From positions 1,065-51,466 of the forward strand of contig VXRE01000035.1 of the NCBI GenBank assembly GCA_009838635.1: a stretch of 50,402 bases of DNA, written 5' to 3'. The stretch comes from Acidimicrobiia bacterium (lineage in GTDB: Bacteria; Actinomycetota; Acidimicrobiia; Spongiisociales; Spongiisociaceae). Every line of letters starts with the position of its first letter. Within the stretch, counting starts at the first letter, position 1. Made by a program: the position numbers and the translations under genes. A model generated the notes under the pieces. It worked only from the letters and a program-made list of their open reading frames with translations. It was not told where the DNA came from and made no database searches. This document shows positions 33,192-41,586 of the stretch, in pieces.

Positions 33192-33991
33192 GGCTGGGCA
33201 AGATAGGGCAACGCGTATTGGCCATTTTGGGCAACACCGTGGTCGCCTTCCTGGTCCTGCCGATTCTGGTTGTGATTCCGTTGTCCTTCACACCGGGGAC
33301 AGTCTTCGACTTTCCGCCTGACGGTCTTTCCCTTAGGTGGTACCAAGACTTCTTCGGCGACGAGCGCTGGATCAGTGCTGCTTGGTTGAGTATCAGACTT
33401 GGCGTGGCGGTCGCTATCACCTCGACGGCGCTTGGCCTGCTCGCGGCCATTGCCCTCACTCGATACATCAAGAAGGGGGCATTCCTGGTTCGCGGTCTTC
33501 TCGTTGCGCCGCTCATCGTTCCACCGATAGTCACAGCTGTTGCCGTCTTCGACATATACGTGAGGGTGGGGCTTCTCCGCACGTTCCCAGGGCTGGTTGT
33601 TGCTCACACGATCCTGGCCCTACCGTTTGCCGTGCTTCTCATCGAGAGTGCGCTCAGAGCCGTCGACTTCGGTCCGTTCGAAGCAGCGCTCAGCCTCGGC
33701 GCCACGAACCGGCGGGCCTGGCGGATGGTCGTACTTCCAGGGATCACTCCCGCTCTCGTGGCTTCTGCCGTCTTCTCATTCCTCATTTCGTGGGATGAGG
33801 TGGTGCTCGTGGTCTTCATCGGCGGAGCGAGATCACAGACACTGCCTCTGCGCATGTTCGAGTTCATTGAGACACAGATCCGACCCACATTGGCAGCCGT
33901 GTCAAGTCTCATCGTCTATGTGATAGCGGCGGTGTTGACTATCGCCTATCTTCGGTACCGTCGATCGATATCATCCCCTGACCGCACCTAG
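33188..33991 (+). CDS. PotC-like ABC importer permease
   Basis: The start is TTG 33188; 267 residues with six predicted helices and the EAA loop FEAALSLGATNRRAWRMVVLPGITP. VIPLSFTPGTVFDFPPDGLSLRWYQDFF is the conserved first periplasmic stretch of PotC-like permeases. It completes the importer. The last 21 bases overlap the 3' end of the convergent LLM-class oxidoreductase gene, so no separate terminator fits between them. Confidence 0.9.
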   Translation: MRLGKIGQRVLAILGNTVVAFLVLPILVVIPLSFTPGTVFDFPPDGLSLRWYQDFFGDERWISAAWLSIRLGVAVAITSTALGLLAAIALTRYIKKGAFLVRGLLVAPLIVPPIVTAVAVFDIYVRVGLLRTFPGLVVAHTILALPFAVLLIESALRAVDFGPFEAALSLGATNRRAWRMVVLPGITPALVASAVFSFLISWDEVVLVVFIGGARSQTLPLRMFEFIETQIRPTLAAVSSLIVYVIAAVLTIAYLRYRRSISSPDRT

Positions 33992-35023
33992 CCCGCTCGA
34001 TCCCTTGTCATCAAGCAGCGGTATCAGCCGCCGTGAGGTCAACTCGAGATGCTCCATGGCGTCTTCGTGGGGTACACCAGGAAGCCGATGCCAGAAGGCC
34101 AGATCATGCCAGGGAGCCTTCACGTGGGTCGCGCGTAGTCTCCGGGCAAGGTCCTCCGGTGTACCCACCAGTACACCCTGCCTGAGCGCCTTTGAAGTCA
34201 TGCCCTCAAGGGCATCCTCATGTCCTGACCACTCGAGATACTTCTGCTGCCGGTAGGCCAGGGCAGGCTGAATCGTTGTGTCCCAGGCGCGCTCAGGGTC
34301 GTCGCTCGCCCATAGGACAACGCCTACTCCGAAGAAGAAGCTACTGAGGTCCCTTCCGGAGTGTTGTAGGGCGGGGATCAACTTCTCGGCGTAGAATGCC
34401 GGGAGGTTCCGCTCTGGAGCTATGTAGTCGTATGGAAGGCAGCCGTCCGCCATCCGCACGGCCCGGTGCACAGCAGGCGAGGAAAGGCCTCCGTAGTAGA
34501 TGGGCAGGTTGTCTTGAGCGGGGCGAGGACTAATCGGGACCGGCTGTCCATCCTTACCGTCATGCAGTACTCCGGTAGTGAGTGCTGTCCGGAGGGCCCG
34601 AAGGGCACTCTCGGCCCTTCGGCCTCTCGTAGATGGAGAAACACCGAAGACGTCGAACTGGGCAGTCCGACCGCCTGCTCCAACACCGAGTTCCAGCCGA
34701 CCTGAAGAGAAGAGATCAACGACAGCAGCCTGTTCGGCAATCATCCGCGGATTGTGTAGAGCCAATGGGATGGCATACGTCATCAGCTTGATGGTGTTGG
34801 TCACCGCGGCGACTGCTGCCAAGACGGTCAGAGGAGCGGCTGCCATTCCGTCGTCGTGCCCATGAGACTCGGGTATGCGAACTGTTCGAAACCCGAGTGA
34901 GTCCGCGAACCTGATCTCCTCCAGACACTGGTCATAGTGCGTCACCCAGTCTTCACATCCAGGACCCGGACGCAGGTCCGTCATGATGCTGAGTGTGAAG
35001 GCAGTCTCGGGTGCCGACAACAT
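33971..35023 (-). CDS. LLM-class flavin/F420-dependent oxidoreductase
   Basis: ATG 35023 with AGGAGG 13 bases upstream; 350 residues. The luciferase-like barrel shows AFTLSIMTDLRPG, EIRFADSLGFRTVRIPESH, IKLMTYAIPLALHNPRMIAEQAAVVDLFSSGRLELGVGAG, and LPIYYGGLSSPAVHRAVRMADG. These features are shared by flavin monooxygenases and F420-dependent reductases, and I cannot tell which cofactor is used. It is convergent with the importer operon and might oxidise or ring-open the imported compound. It shares the lower GC content of the block. Confidence 0.85.
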   Translation of the reverse strand: MLSAPETAFTLSIMTDLRPGPGCEDWVTHYDQCLEEIRFADSLGFRTVRIPESHGHDDGMAAAPLTVLAAVAAVTNTIKLMTYAIPLALHNPRMIAEQAAVVDLFSSGRLELGVGAGGRTAQFDVFGVSPSTRGRRAESALRALRTALTTGVLHDGKDGQPVPISPRPAQDNLPIYYGGLSSPAVHRAVRMADGCLPYDYIAPERNLPAFYAEKLIPALQHSGRDLSSFFFGVGVVLWASDDPERAWDTTIQPALAYRQQKYLEWSGHEDALEGMTSKALRQGVLVGTPEDLARRLRATHVKAPWHDLAFWHRLPGVPHEDAMEHLELTSRRLIPLLDDKGSSGLGAVRG

Positions 35024-35453
35024 GTTCAGATTTCGCCTCCTGTTGAGACTCTACCTGTGACGGGGGAAGTCGGAGTCCACCAGAAGTGAGGCGGGCCCTC
35101 CATAATCGGGTGTTGAGAGCCACATCCGAGACAGGAGGACCCCTGGGGAATCTGGTCCTACGCGCATGAGCGAGTTGTTGGTAGGCCTAGGTGAGTGGAT
35201 CTGTTGGGGATCGACAACACAACCACTAACGACTCGTCTACCACCGACCTGGACGTTGTCCGGATGATCTACATGGACGCGGGTGAGTTGGCGGAACAGG
35301 CTTCGCCCGAGGACCTGATCCGCAGGCCACGGAACAAGAGCCTGAAGAGGATCCTCGGCGCCATGTCTGCCCCGTGACAGCGCAAACCACTAGGATGCCT
35401 GCCCGAGTAGCGTTGTCGGCTGTTACATCCCAGGTTCAAGGTGGCGGTGTCGC
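35024..35453. other. 430-base gap, possible mobile-element remnant
   Basis: No convincing gene. A 60-codon frame at 35195-35377 (plus) starts at GTG directly after a stop and resembles nothing known to me. GGGCCCTCC near 35094 and GGAGGACCC near 35136 form an imperfect inverted repeat. The position at the edge of the lower-GC block suggests debris of an insertion sequence, but I cannot identify one. Confidence 0.3.
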
Positions 35454-36440
35454 ATGATTCCCATAGCCCAGCAAGCCGGTAGTTCATCGGCCGCGTGCGC
35501 CGACAGTACGAGCTTCGTTTGCGACACCGTTTACGAGTGGACCGGCAACGAGGCCGTGGCCGGGATAGCGGCCTGGCTCTTGGGACGCGGGTTGGTCCTG
35601 GCCCTGATCCTGGTGGGCGGGTGGTTGGTCTCCAGAGCCGTCAAGCGGGCGATCGAGCACTTCACAGAACGGATAGGAAGGCCGGATCTGCGGGACGTGG
35701 GCCGTGACCCCGCTGCCAACGAGGAAGCGGAGACGGTGCGGGCAAAGGCCCGGGCCGAGACGCTGGCCGTGGTTCTTCGCAGCGTGGCCCAGACCACCAT
35801 ATGGGCGCTGACCGCGCTGCTGGCTCTGGGCCAGCTAAATATCAACCTCGGGCCCCTGCTCGCCGGCGCCGGCGTCGTCGGTATAGCGATAGGTTTCGGT
35901 GCCCAGTCGGTGGTCAGAGACTTCTTGGCTGGGATCTTCCTGATGGTCGAGGACATCTACAGCGTGGGAGATGACATAGACTTCGGGCGGGGCCGGGGAA
36001 CCGTGGAGAAGATAAGTCTGCGGTCCACCTCGATCCGTACCCGTCAGGGCACCGTCTGGAATGTTCCCAACGGCAAGCTCGACTTCGTGGCCAACTACTC
36101 GCAGCTGTGGGCCCGGGCGCAGATCGATGTGGAGGTCCCGTACGACTGCGACCTCCGCGAGGCCATGGAGGTGATCCGCCGAGCCGGTCAGGAGATGTGG
36201 GAAGACCCGGAGTGGGGCGAGGACGAGCTCTCGGAGCCCCCCGAGGTCAAGGGCGTCCAGAACCTCGCCGAGTCCGGCATCTTCATCCGGGTCAGGGCCA
36301 AGACCCGGCCTTCCGTGCAGTGGAGAACCGAACGGGAGTTGCGCCTACGCATCAAGGAAGGCCTCGATGCCGCAGGCATAGAGATGCCCTTCCCCCACCG
36401 CACCGTGATCATCCGTGGTGGTGGCCAGGAAGGGGCCTGA
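35454..36440 (+). CDS. MscS-family mechanosensitive channel
   Basis: ATG 35454, 328 residues. The first helix is WLLGRGLVLALILVGGWLVSR and the second lies in TTIWALTALLALGQL. The pore-lining helix reads PLLAGAGVVGIAIGFGAQSVVRDFLAG, rich in the alternating Gly/Ala of MscS. The beta domain follows (DIYSVGDDIDFGRGRGTVEKISLRSTSIRTRQGTVWNVPNG), then an alpha-beta C-terminal domain. It releases osmolytes on hypo-osmotic shock. The gene appears monocistronic or paired with the next gene. GC content returns to the high level of most of the window here. Confidence 0.92.
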   Translation: MIPIAQQAGSSSAACADSTSFVCDTVYEWTGNEAVAGIAAWLLGRGLVLALILVGGWLVSRAVKRAIEHFTERIGRPDLRDVGRDPAANEEAETVRAKARAETLAVVLRSVAQTTIWALTALLALGQLNINLGPLLAGAGVVGIAIGFGAQSVVRDFLAGIFLMVEDIYSVGDDIDFGRGRGTVEKISLRSTSIRTRQGTVWNVPNGKLDFVANYSQLWARAQIDVEVPYDCDLREAMEVIRRAGQEMWEDPEWGEDELSEPPEVKGVQNLAESGIFIRVRAKTRPSVQWRTERELRLRIKEGLDAAGIEMPFPHRTVIIRGGGQEGA

Positions 36441-36540
36441 AACTCCACCGTCTCCGCTCGGTTGTGGTGGCGTTTCGGTTCAGGAACGGGCCGGGAGAGA
36501 ATGCCGGCCGAGCTACCGGGCGACCGTTGACACAGGCCAA

Positions 36541-37143
36541 GTGGCCGCTCTCGAGTTCCCTAACGATGTGACCGATTCTCAGAATCCCGATACCGAAGGA
36601 CATCTTCCTAACACCGACCGTGTCGTCCTGATCGGTACCACCGGCGCGGGAAAGACGACAATGGCTATGAGGATTGCTCGAGTGCTCGACATGGCGCACG
36701 TCGAGTTCGATGCCCTTTGGCATGGGCCGAATTGGACTGAGACACCGGACGATGTGTTCAGGGAACGGTTGAGGCTGGAACTGCAAGGCGACAGGTGGGT
36801 CGGAGACGGTAACTACAGCGTCGCGCGCGACATCGTCTGGTCCAAAGCCACCATGCTGGTCTGGCTGGACTACCGGATTCAAGTGGTCTTGTGGAGGCTG
36901 TTTTGGAGGACTCTCCGCCGCGGAATCCTTCGCGAGCAGCTATGGCACGGCAATACGGAAAGGCTTCGGTGGCAATTCTTGAGTCGAAAGTCGCTCTTTC
37001 TCTGGGCGCTGCAATCGCATTGGCGGCGGCGCCGGACGATTCCACGGGCGTTAGCCCATCCCGATTACGCCCATCTGCACTTGGTCCGCCTGCGCTCACC
37101 CAGGGAAACGCGCGAGTGGCTCCTGACCCTACGGCAGGGGTAA
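36541..37143 (+). CDS. P-loop kinase-like protein (FlaR/topology-modulation type)
   Basis: Walker A is visible as VVLIGTTGAGKTTMAMRIARVL, followed by HVEFDALWHGPNW, WVGDGNYSVARDIVW, and MLVWLDYRIQVVLWRLFWRTLRR. These match the adenylate-kinase-like FlaR/DNA-topology-modulation family, whose true substrate is unknown. The start is uncertain: GTG 36541 is my choice, and an ATG at 36415 would overlap the MscS gene by 26 bases. From GTG 36541 the protein has 200 residues, close to the family's usual 170-190. No functional link to its neighbours is evident. Confidence 0.75.
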   Translation: MAALEFPNDVTDSQNPDTEGHLPNTDRVVLIGTTGAGKTTMAMRIARVLDMAHVEFDALWHGPNWTETPDDVFRERLRLELQGDRWVGDGNYSVARDIVWSKATMLVWLDYRIQVVLWRLFWRTLRRGILREQLWHGNTERLRWQFLSRKSLFLWALQSHWRRRRTIPRALAHPDYAHLHLVRLRSPRETREWLLTLRQG

Positions 37144-37234
37144 CCCCTCGCTTCCCGACTCGGATCCGATGAGCCTGGTGTTGATCACTGACCTGCCTTT
37201 CATGTTATGCCGGAGTGTGCTCGGCGCTGGCGGG

Positions 37235-38587
37235 TCAGGAACGGGCCAGTAGGGAATGCTGTCCGATTTCCGCGTGACGGGCGAGCCGGCGGGCCAGCGG
37301 GCGGGACCGTTCGGCGACCTCGGCCGGGTTGACGTGGACCACCTCACCTGCGGCGACTGACTTCGATCCTGTCACCCACACGTCGGAGACCTCGCGTGGG
37401 CCGGCGCAGTAGACGACCTTCTGGAACGGGTCGTGGATATTGGCCAGGGCCGGGGAGGAGCCGTCGAATACCACGAGGTCGGCCTGCTTGCCCGGTTCTA
37501 TGGAACCGAGTTCGCCATCGAGGTGCAGGGCTCGGGCGCCCTCGATGGTGGCCATCGCCATCGCATCACGAGCGGACAGAGCGGTCGCCTGGAGCCGGTC
37601 GACCCGCTGGAGGAGCACTGCCATCTTGATCGCTTCGAGCATGTTCTGGCTGTCGTTGCTGGCGGGCCCGTCCACCCCGATCCCGACTGCCACACCGCGG
37701 CGGCGTAGGGCGGGAACCGGGCACACACCGGATGCAAGGATCATGTTCGAGACCGGGTTGTGAGCCACCCCCACTCCGTGCTCCGCCAGCAGGTCTCGAT
37801 CGCTCTCGTCCAACCACACGCAGTGGGCGGCGATGGTGGGACCGTCGAACAGGCCCAGACGAGCGCACTGCTCGATGGGTGACCGCCCCGTGGCGGCCCT
37901 CACCGCCGTCACCTCCTCGCGGACCTCGTGGAGGTGAATGTGGCTTCCGTGGGCTGCGGAGAGCCTCACAGAGTGCTCGAAGAGTTCCTCCGACTGCGCG
38001 CCCATGAGCGCGATCCCGACTCGGAAACGGGACAGGCGGCTCGCTTCGCACGCCTCCCGTAGGGCGGCATGCTCTTCGAGGATCGCCGACACGGCAGCTC
38101 CCCTACGGTCGGCGGCGCCGAAGGTGACCACCCCGCGCATCCCCAACTCGTCCAGCGCCCGGACGATCCCGGGGGTGACAGGTTTATCGGCCGGGTCGCA
38201 GACGTACATGTCACTCGCCACGGTGATTCCGGTCCGGAGCATCTGGATGCCGGCCAGGAGCGTGCCCACGTAGGCCATCTCGTGGTCGTGATGGGGCGCT
38301 GTGGGATTGATCACCGCCTCGATCCACTCCCAGAGGGTGAAGTCCTCGGCGATGCCTGTGAAGAGGCCTTCCGAGAAGTGTCCGTGGGTGTTGACGAACC
38401 CGGGTGTGATGATGGAGTGGCGGTCTCCCTGAACCTCATCGTACGGATGGCGGGCGCTCAGGTCGGTCCATGTCCCGACCTCGTCGATCAGTTCGCCGAC
38501 GATACGAACCGCTCCGTCCTCGATCATCTCCGGTGTCGAAGAGGTCAGGACGTAGCCGCCCCTGACCAGGATTCCTCGGTCCGTCAC
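37235..38587 (-). CDS. TrzN/SAH-deaminase-like amidohydrolase, second copy
   Basis: GTG 38587 overlaps the nitrilase-like stop by four bases and gives 450 residues; the longer frame to 39016 is a shadow of the nitrilase gene. Metal ligands are seen in VNTHGHFSE (H-x-H), HIHLHEVREEV, AAHCVWLD and GVDGPASNDSQNM. It is a paralogue of the enzyme at 23145, sharing AHNPVSNMILASGVCP, YCAGPREVSDVWV and other strings. It is the last gene of the importer operon that runs from 42317 to here. It likely deaminates or dehalogenates the imported heterocycle or its amide product. Confidence 0.88.
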   Translation of the reverse strand: MTDRGILVRGGYVLTSSTPEMIEDGAVRIVGELIDEVGTWTDLSARHPYDEVQGDRHSIITPGFVNTHGHFSEGLFTGIAEDFTLWEWIEAVINPTAPHHDHEMAYVGTLLAGIQMLRTGITVASDMYVCDPADKPVTPGIVRALDELGMRGVVTFGAADRRGAAVSAILEEHAALREACEASRLSRFRVGIALMGAQSEELFEHSVRLSAAHGSHIHLHEVREEVTAVRAATGRSPIEQCARLGLFDGPTIAAHCVWLDESDRDLLAEHGVGVAHNPVSNMILASGVCPVPALRRRGVAVGIGVDGPASNDSQNMLEAIKMAVLLQRVDRLQATALSARDAMAMATIEGARALHLDGELGSIEPGKQADLVVFDGSSPALANIHDPFQKVVYCAGPREVSDVWVTGSKSVAAGEVVHVNPAEVAERSRPLARRLARHAEIGQHSLLARS

Positions 38588-39450
38588 TGCGACGGGGGAG
38601 GGGTATGGAAGTCGTACAGGTCGGGACCCGGCTTCACCAACTCCTCGTAGAGTTCCGGACGGCGGGCCCTGAGCAGGCCGGGAATGGATGAGAAGCCCTT
38701 GGGCTCCACCATCGAGTCGTCGTTCGACCTGAGCCACTCCACCCGTTCCAGGTCGAGGTTGGCCAGGAGCAGTTCCTCCGTTCCCGAGCTCACCGCCACG
38801 TATTCCGGGCCGGCGATCATCGCCGCGCCCACCTCGTCGCGCCAGATGTTGTTGGTCATGGCTACGTAGCAGAGATTCTCCATGGCCCTGGCACGGACGA
38901 TGGTCTGCCAGTTGTCTGTAAGAGAGGTGAATCCGCCACCGGCCGGGGACAGGATCAGTTGGGCGCCTCGTAGGGCCAGCACGCGGGTGGGCTCGGGTAT
39001 CCACAGTTCCGAGCACACCACGATCCCCATCCGGACCCCGTCAATCTCGATAAGGGCCAGATCGGGCCCCGGCGCCACCCAGACCCTCGTCTCGTCAGGC
39101 GGGAGTGTGGCCGGATGTGCCCGTTCGTAACGGAGCAACTGCCGACCCTCGGGGTCCACTACGTAGACCACGAGGCGGTAGTTTCCGTCAGCGCACAACT
39201 CCATGCGGCTCCAGCACACCGAGATACGGTGGTCCGCTGCGGCGGCCGCCATGGCCCCCGCCGCCTCGTACGTGTCCCGCGGCTTGCCGAGCACCGGACC
39301 GGGGTAACCCTCGGGAAAGAGGATCAGGTTCGCCCCGAGATCGGCTGCCCGGGCGGCCAGCTCCACCGCCCGGGCAACGTTCACTTCTGCGTCGGGATTC
39401 ACCACCGTGCGCGGCTGCGCGACGGCGAGCCGGAGCGATCCCGCCGCCAT
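38584..39450 (-). CDS. Nitrilase-superfamily protein with Lys-to-Arg change
   Basis: ATG 39450 lies four bases after the binding-protein stop; 288 residues, the usual size. Glu47 (LFPEGYPGP) and Cys146 (VVCSELWIPE) are in the expected places. The catalytic Lys, normally in Y-R-K-x-H, aligns with Arg110 in YERAH. The Glu-Lys-Cys triad is therefore incomplete by one conservative change. The group contains nitrilases, aliphatic amidases and beta-ureidopropionase. Position between a binding protein and an amidohydrolase suggests hydrolysis of a nitrile, amide or carbamoyl group. Activity with an Arg must be tested; a regulatory or ligand-binding role is possible. Confidence 0.82.
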   Translation of the reverse strand: MAAGSLRLAVAQPRTVVNPDAEVNVARAVELAARAADLGANLILFPEGYPGPVLGKPRDTYEAAGAMAAAAADHRISVCWSRMELCADGNYRLVVYVVDPEGRQLLRYERAHPATLPPDETRVWVAPGPDLALIEIDGVRMGIVVCSELWIPEPTRVLALRGAQLILSPAGGGFTSLTDNWQTIVRARAMENLCYVAMTNNIWRDEVGAAMIAGPEYVAVSSGTEELLLANLDLERVEWLRSNDDSMVEPKGFSSIPGLLRARRPELYEELVKPGPDLYDFHTPPPSQ

Positions 39451-39454
39451 TTCC

Positions 39455-40657
39455 CTACAGCCCGATCGAGAAGTCGATGAACTCGTTGGTGACGAGGTCT
39501 TCCGGAGCGAGCCCGCTGACGTCCGCCTCGGTGACCTGGTCGATGATCGCCAGGAGCCCGACGACCCGGTCCATGTCGAAGTCGCCGAGGGTGTCGTTGT
39601 CACCATTGCCCATGATGCCGAGTTCCAGCATCGTGGACACCGCGAAGTCGGCCACGCCCTCGGTGTAGATCCATCCGGTGTCGTAGACGTCCACCAACTC
39701 CAGGATCAACTGGTTGGTCGGATCCGGGTTGTTCAGGAAGTCCACGTGGGCCTGCTGGATGATGGGCACCACTTCCCGGAGGCAATCGGCCCGGTCGGTG
39801 GCATCGGCGGCCCGGACTCCGAGCGCCTGGAAGTACTCCTCGAAGCCGGTGTCATGGATCAACTGGGTCTTGACCGGCTTGCCCCACTCGGGCACCTCCA
39901 CCTCGTAGATGTAGGGCTCGGCGGTGGCGAACCCGGCCTCGGCGACCTCGCCGCCGGCGCCGATGAACGCAGCCGGCTTGGGCGCGTCGGTCAGGTCCAT
40001 CTGGGACTCGTCCATGATGCCCTCGGCGACCCACCAGTCCTGGAACACATCCGGGCGTCCGAGCAGGATGATCGCTCCCTCGTCTTTGAGGTCGGCGATC
40101 TCGTTGACGTTCGGGTAGGTCTCCGGGTCCCAGTAGATCGCGAAGGCGCTCTTCTCGAACGTTGCCATCACGCTCACGACCGGAACATCCGCATAGGTCG
40201 ACATGGCTTCGGTAGCCCGCACGAAGCCCATGAAGATGTCCTGGTCCTGGTACAGCAGCGACTGCACCGGCTGGAAGCCGACCGCGAAGCCGCCGATACG
40301 CACCTCGATGTCGATGCCGGTGTCCTCGCCGCCCGCGACCATCGGACCGCGGACGCTCTTGGCGTCGTTGTTGATCTCGTAACCGGGACCGACCAACTGG
40401 TAGATGCCGCCATGCTCCGACTCGGGTTCCCAGTCGAGCTGGATCACGAGCGGGTCGGGGCAGACATCCGCCAGCGTCATCGCCGCAGCCTCTGTCGTAG
40501 CAGGCGCTGCGGTGGTGGCCGGCGCTGCGGTGGTAGCCGGGGCCGCCGTGGTGGCGGGGGCTTCCTCTTCGCCGCCGCACGCCGCTGCCACCAGCGACAG
40601 AGCGGCGATCAGGGCCAGCGTGGTAGCTGCCCTTCCTCGTATCCGATGTCTTCTCAT
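39455..40657 (-). CDS. NMT1/nitrate-type solute-binding lipoprotein
   Basis: ATG 40657 with GGAGG upstream; 400 residues. The signal ends in AAAC (Cys27), followed by an Ala/Thr/Pro linker with four ATTAAP-like units (about residues 34-55) encoded by 18-base tandem repeats. The mature domain starts DPLVIQLDWEPESEHGGIYQL. This resembles the QLDW-x5-HxG entry of NMT1/ThiY-like and related pyrimidine- or nitrate-type binding proteins. The enclosed ligand is likely a small nitrogenous ring compound. It feeds the permease and ATPase encoded just upstream and is followed four bases later by the nitrilase-like gene. Confidence 0.87.
   Translation of the reverse strand: MRRHRIRGRAATTLALIAALSLVAAACGGEEEAPATTAAPATTAAPATTAAPATTEAAAMTLADVCPDPLVIQLDWEPESEHGGIYQLVGPGYEINNDAKSVRGPMVAGGEDTGIDIEVRIGGFAVGFQPVQSLLYQDQDIFMGFVRATEAMSTYADVPVVSVMATFEKSAFAIYWDPETYPNVNEIADLKDEGAIILLGRPDVFQDWWVAEGIMDESQMDLTDAPKPAAFIGAGGEVAEAGFATAEPYIYEVEVPEWGKPVKTQLIHDTGFEEYFQALGVRAADATDRADCLREVVPIIQQAHVDFLNNPDPTNQLILELVDVYDTGWIYTEGVADFAVSTMLELGIMGNGDNDTLGDFDMDRVVGLLAIIDQVTEADVSGLAPEDLVTNEFIDFSIGL
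40490..40565. repeat. 18-bp tandem repeats coding the lipoprotein linker
   Basis: About four units of roughly GTGGTAGCCGGCGCTGCG (plus-strand reading) encode the ATTAAP repeats on the minus strand. They are likely to vary in copy number between strains by slippage. Confidence 0.6.
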
Positions 40658-40728
40658 GTCGGCCTCCTTTCCGATCTTCCGTTGCTGCCTGTTCCATGGC
40701 TCGCCCGATTCCGGTCGGATTCGCACGT

Positions 40729-41586
40729 CTAAGTGTCCTTGTTCCGCTCGTCAGCCCACGACGGATCCCAATGGCCCACGGCCCGGCGGCCGATCACCCC
40801 GAATATCCAGAAAGCCACCACGCCGAGCAGGCAGGCGGCGATGACCGCGGCCAGCAGTTCCTCGCTTCTGAGACGGCGGCTGTATCGGTCGAGCAGGATG
40901 CCCAAGCCGGGTTGGCCCCGACCGAAGAAGAAGTCGCCCACGATCGCTCCGATCACCGACAGGCCGGCCGAGGTGCGGAGCCCGGTGAAGATGAGCGGGC
41001 GGGCGGCAGGGACCTGGAGCTTCAGAGCCCGGGTCCACCGGCCTGCGTTGTGGAGCGTGAGCAGGTCATGCAGTCTGGGGTCGGCACCCTGCAAGCCGGT
41101 CAGGGAGTTGATGACGATCGGGAAGAGAGCGATGATCACGCAAACCGTTACCCGAGACATCAACCCGAAGCCGAACCAGAAGCCGAGGAGCGGGACCAAC
41201 GCCAGGATCGGCACCGTCTGGCATACGACGGCCCAGGGGTAGAGCGAGCGCTCGATCCACTTGGCCTGGCTCATCACCAAGGCCATCGAGAACCCCAACG
41301 CGAAGCCGATTAGCAGCCCGAGGCCGGCGACCATGGCGGTCCGGTACAGGCCGCCCATGATCTCCGCCAGCACCTCTCCGTCGAGAATCCCCTCCTCGAT
41401 CACGCCGTGGGGAGGCGGGAGGAGAAAGCGCCGGTCGGGCTCGAGCACGAAGAAGGTGATTCCGTACCAGAGGAGGATTATGGCCAGGGCGACCAGAGCG
41501 GGTGGAATGGCAACGCCGAGCAGTTCCCGGATGCGGGCGGGGCCGGCGCGGGAGGCGTTGGTGGTCTCGCCGGTCCGGTTACTCAT
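40729..41586 (-). CDS. ABC importer permease, nitrate/taurine type (second system)
   Basis: A 285-residue permease overlapping the ATPase stop by four bases. Six membrane helices are predicted, with GLGLLIGFALGFSMALVMS and VPILALVPLLGFWFGFGLMSR typical of SsuC/TauC/ThiX. The EAA-like loop is LLTLHNAGRWTRALKLQVPAARPLIFTGLR. Unlike the permeases of the first system it has normal length. The binding protein gene begins 71 bases after its stop. Confidence 0.9.
   Translation of the reverse strand: MSNRTGETTNASRAGPARIRELLGVAIPPALVALAIILLWYGITFFVLEPDRRFLLPPPHGVIEEGILDGEVLAEIMGGLYRTAMVAGLGLLIGFALGFSMALVMSQAKWIERSLYPWAVVCQTVPILALVPLLGFWFGFGLMSRVTVCVIIALFPIVINSLTGLQGADPRLHDLLTLHNAGRWTRALKLQVPAARPLIFTGLRTSAGLSVIGAIVGDFFFGRGQPGLGILLDRYSRRLRSEELLAAVIAACLLGVVAFWIFGVIGRRAVGHWDPSWADERNKDT

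Noticed and set aside
35195-35377. 60-codon frame as a gene
   Set aside because: No ribosome site, GTG start immediately after a stop and no recognisable family; kept only as a note in the gap entry.
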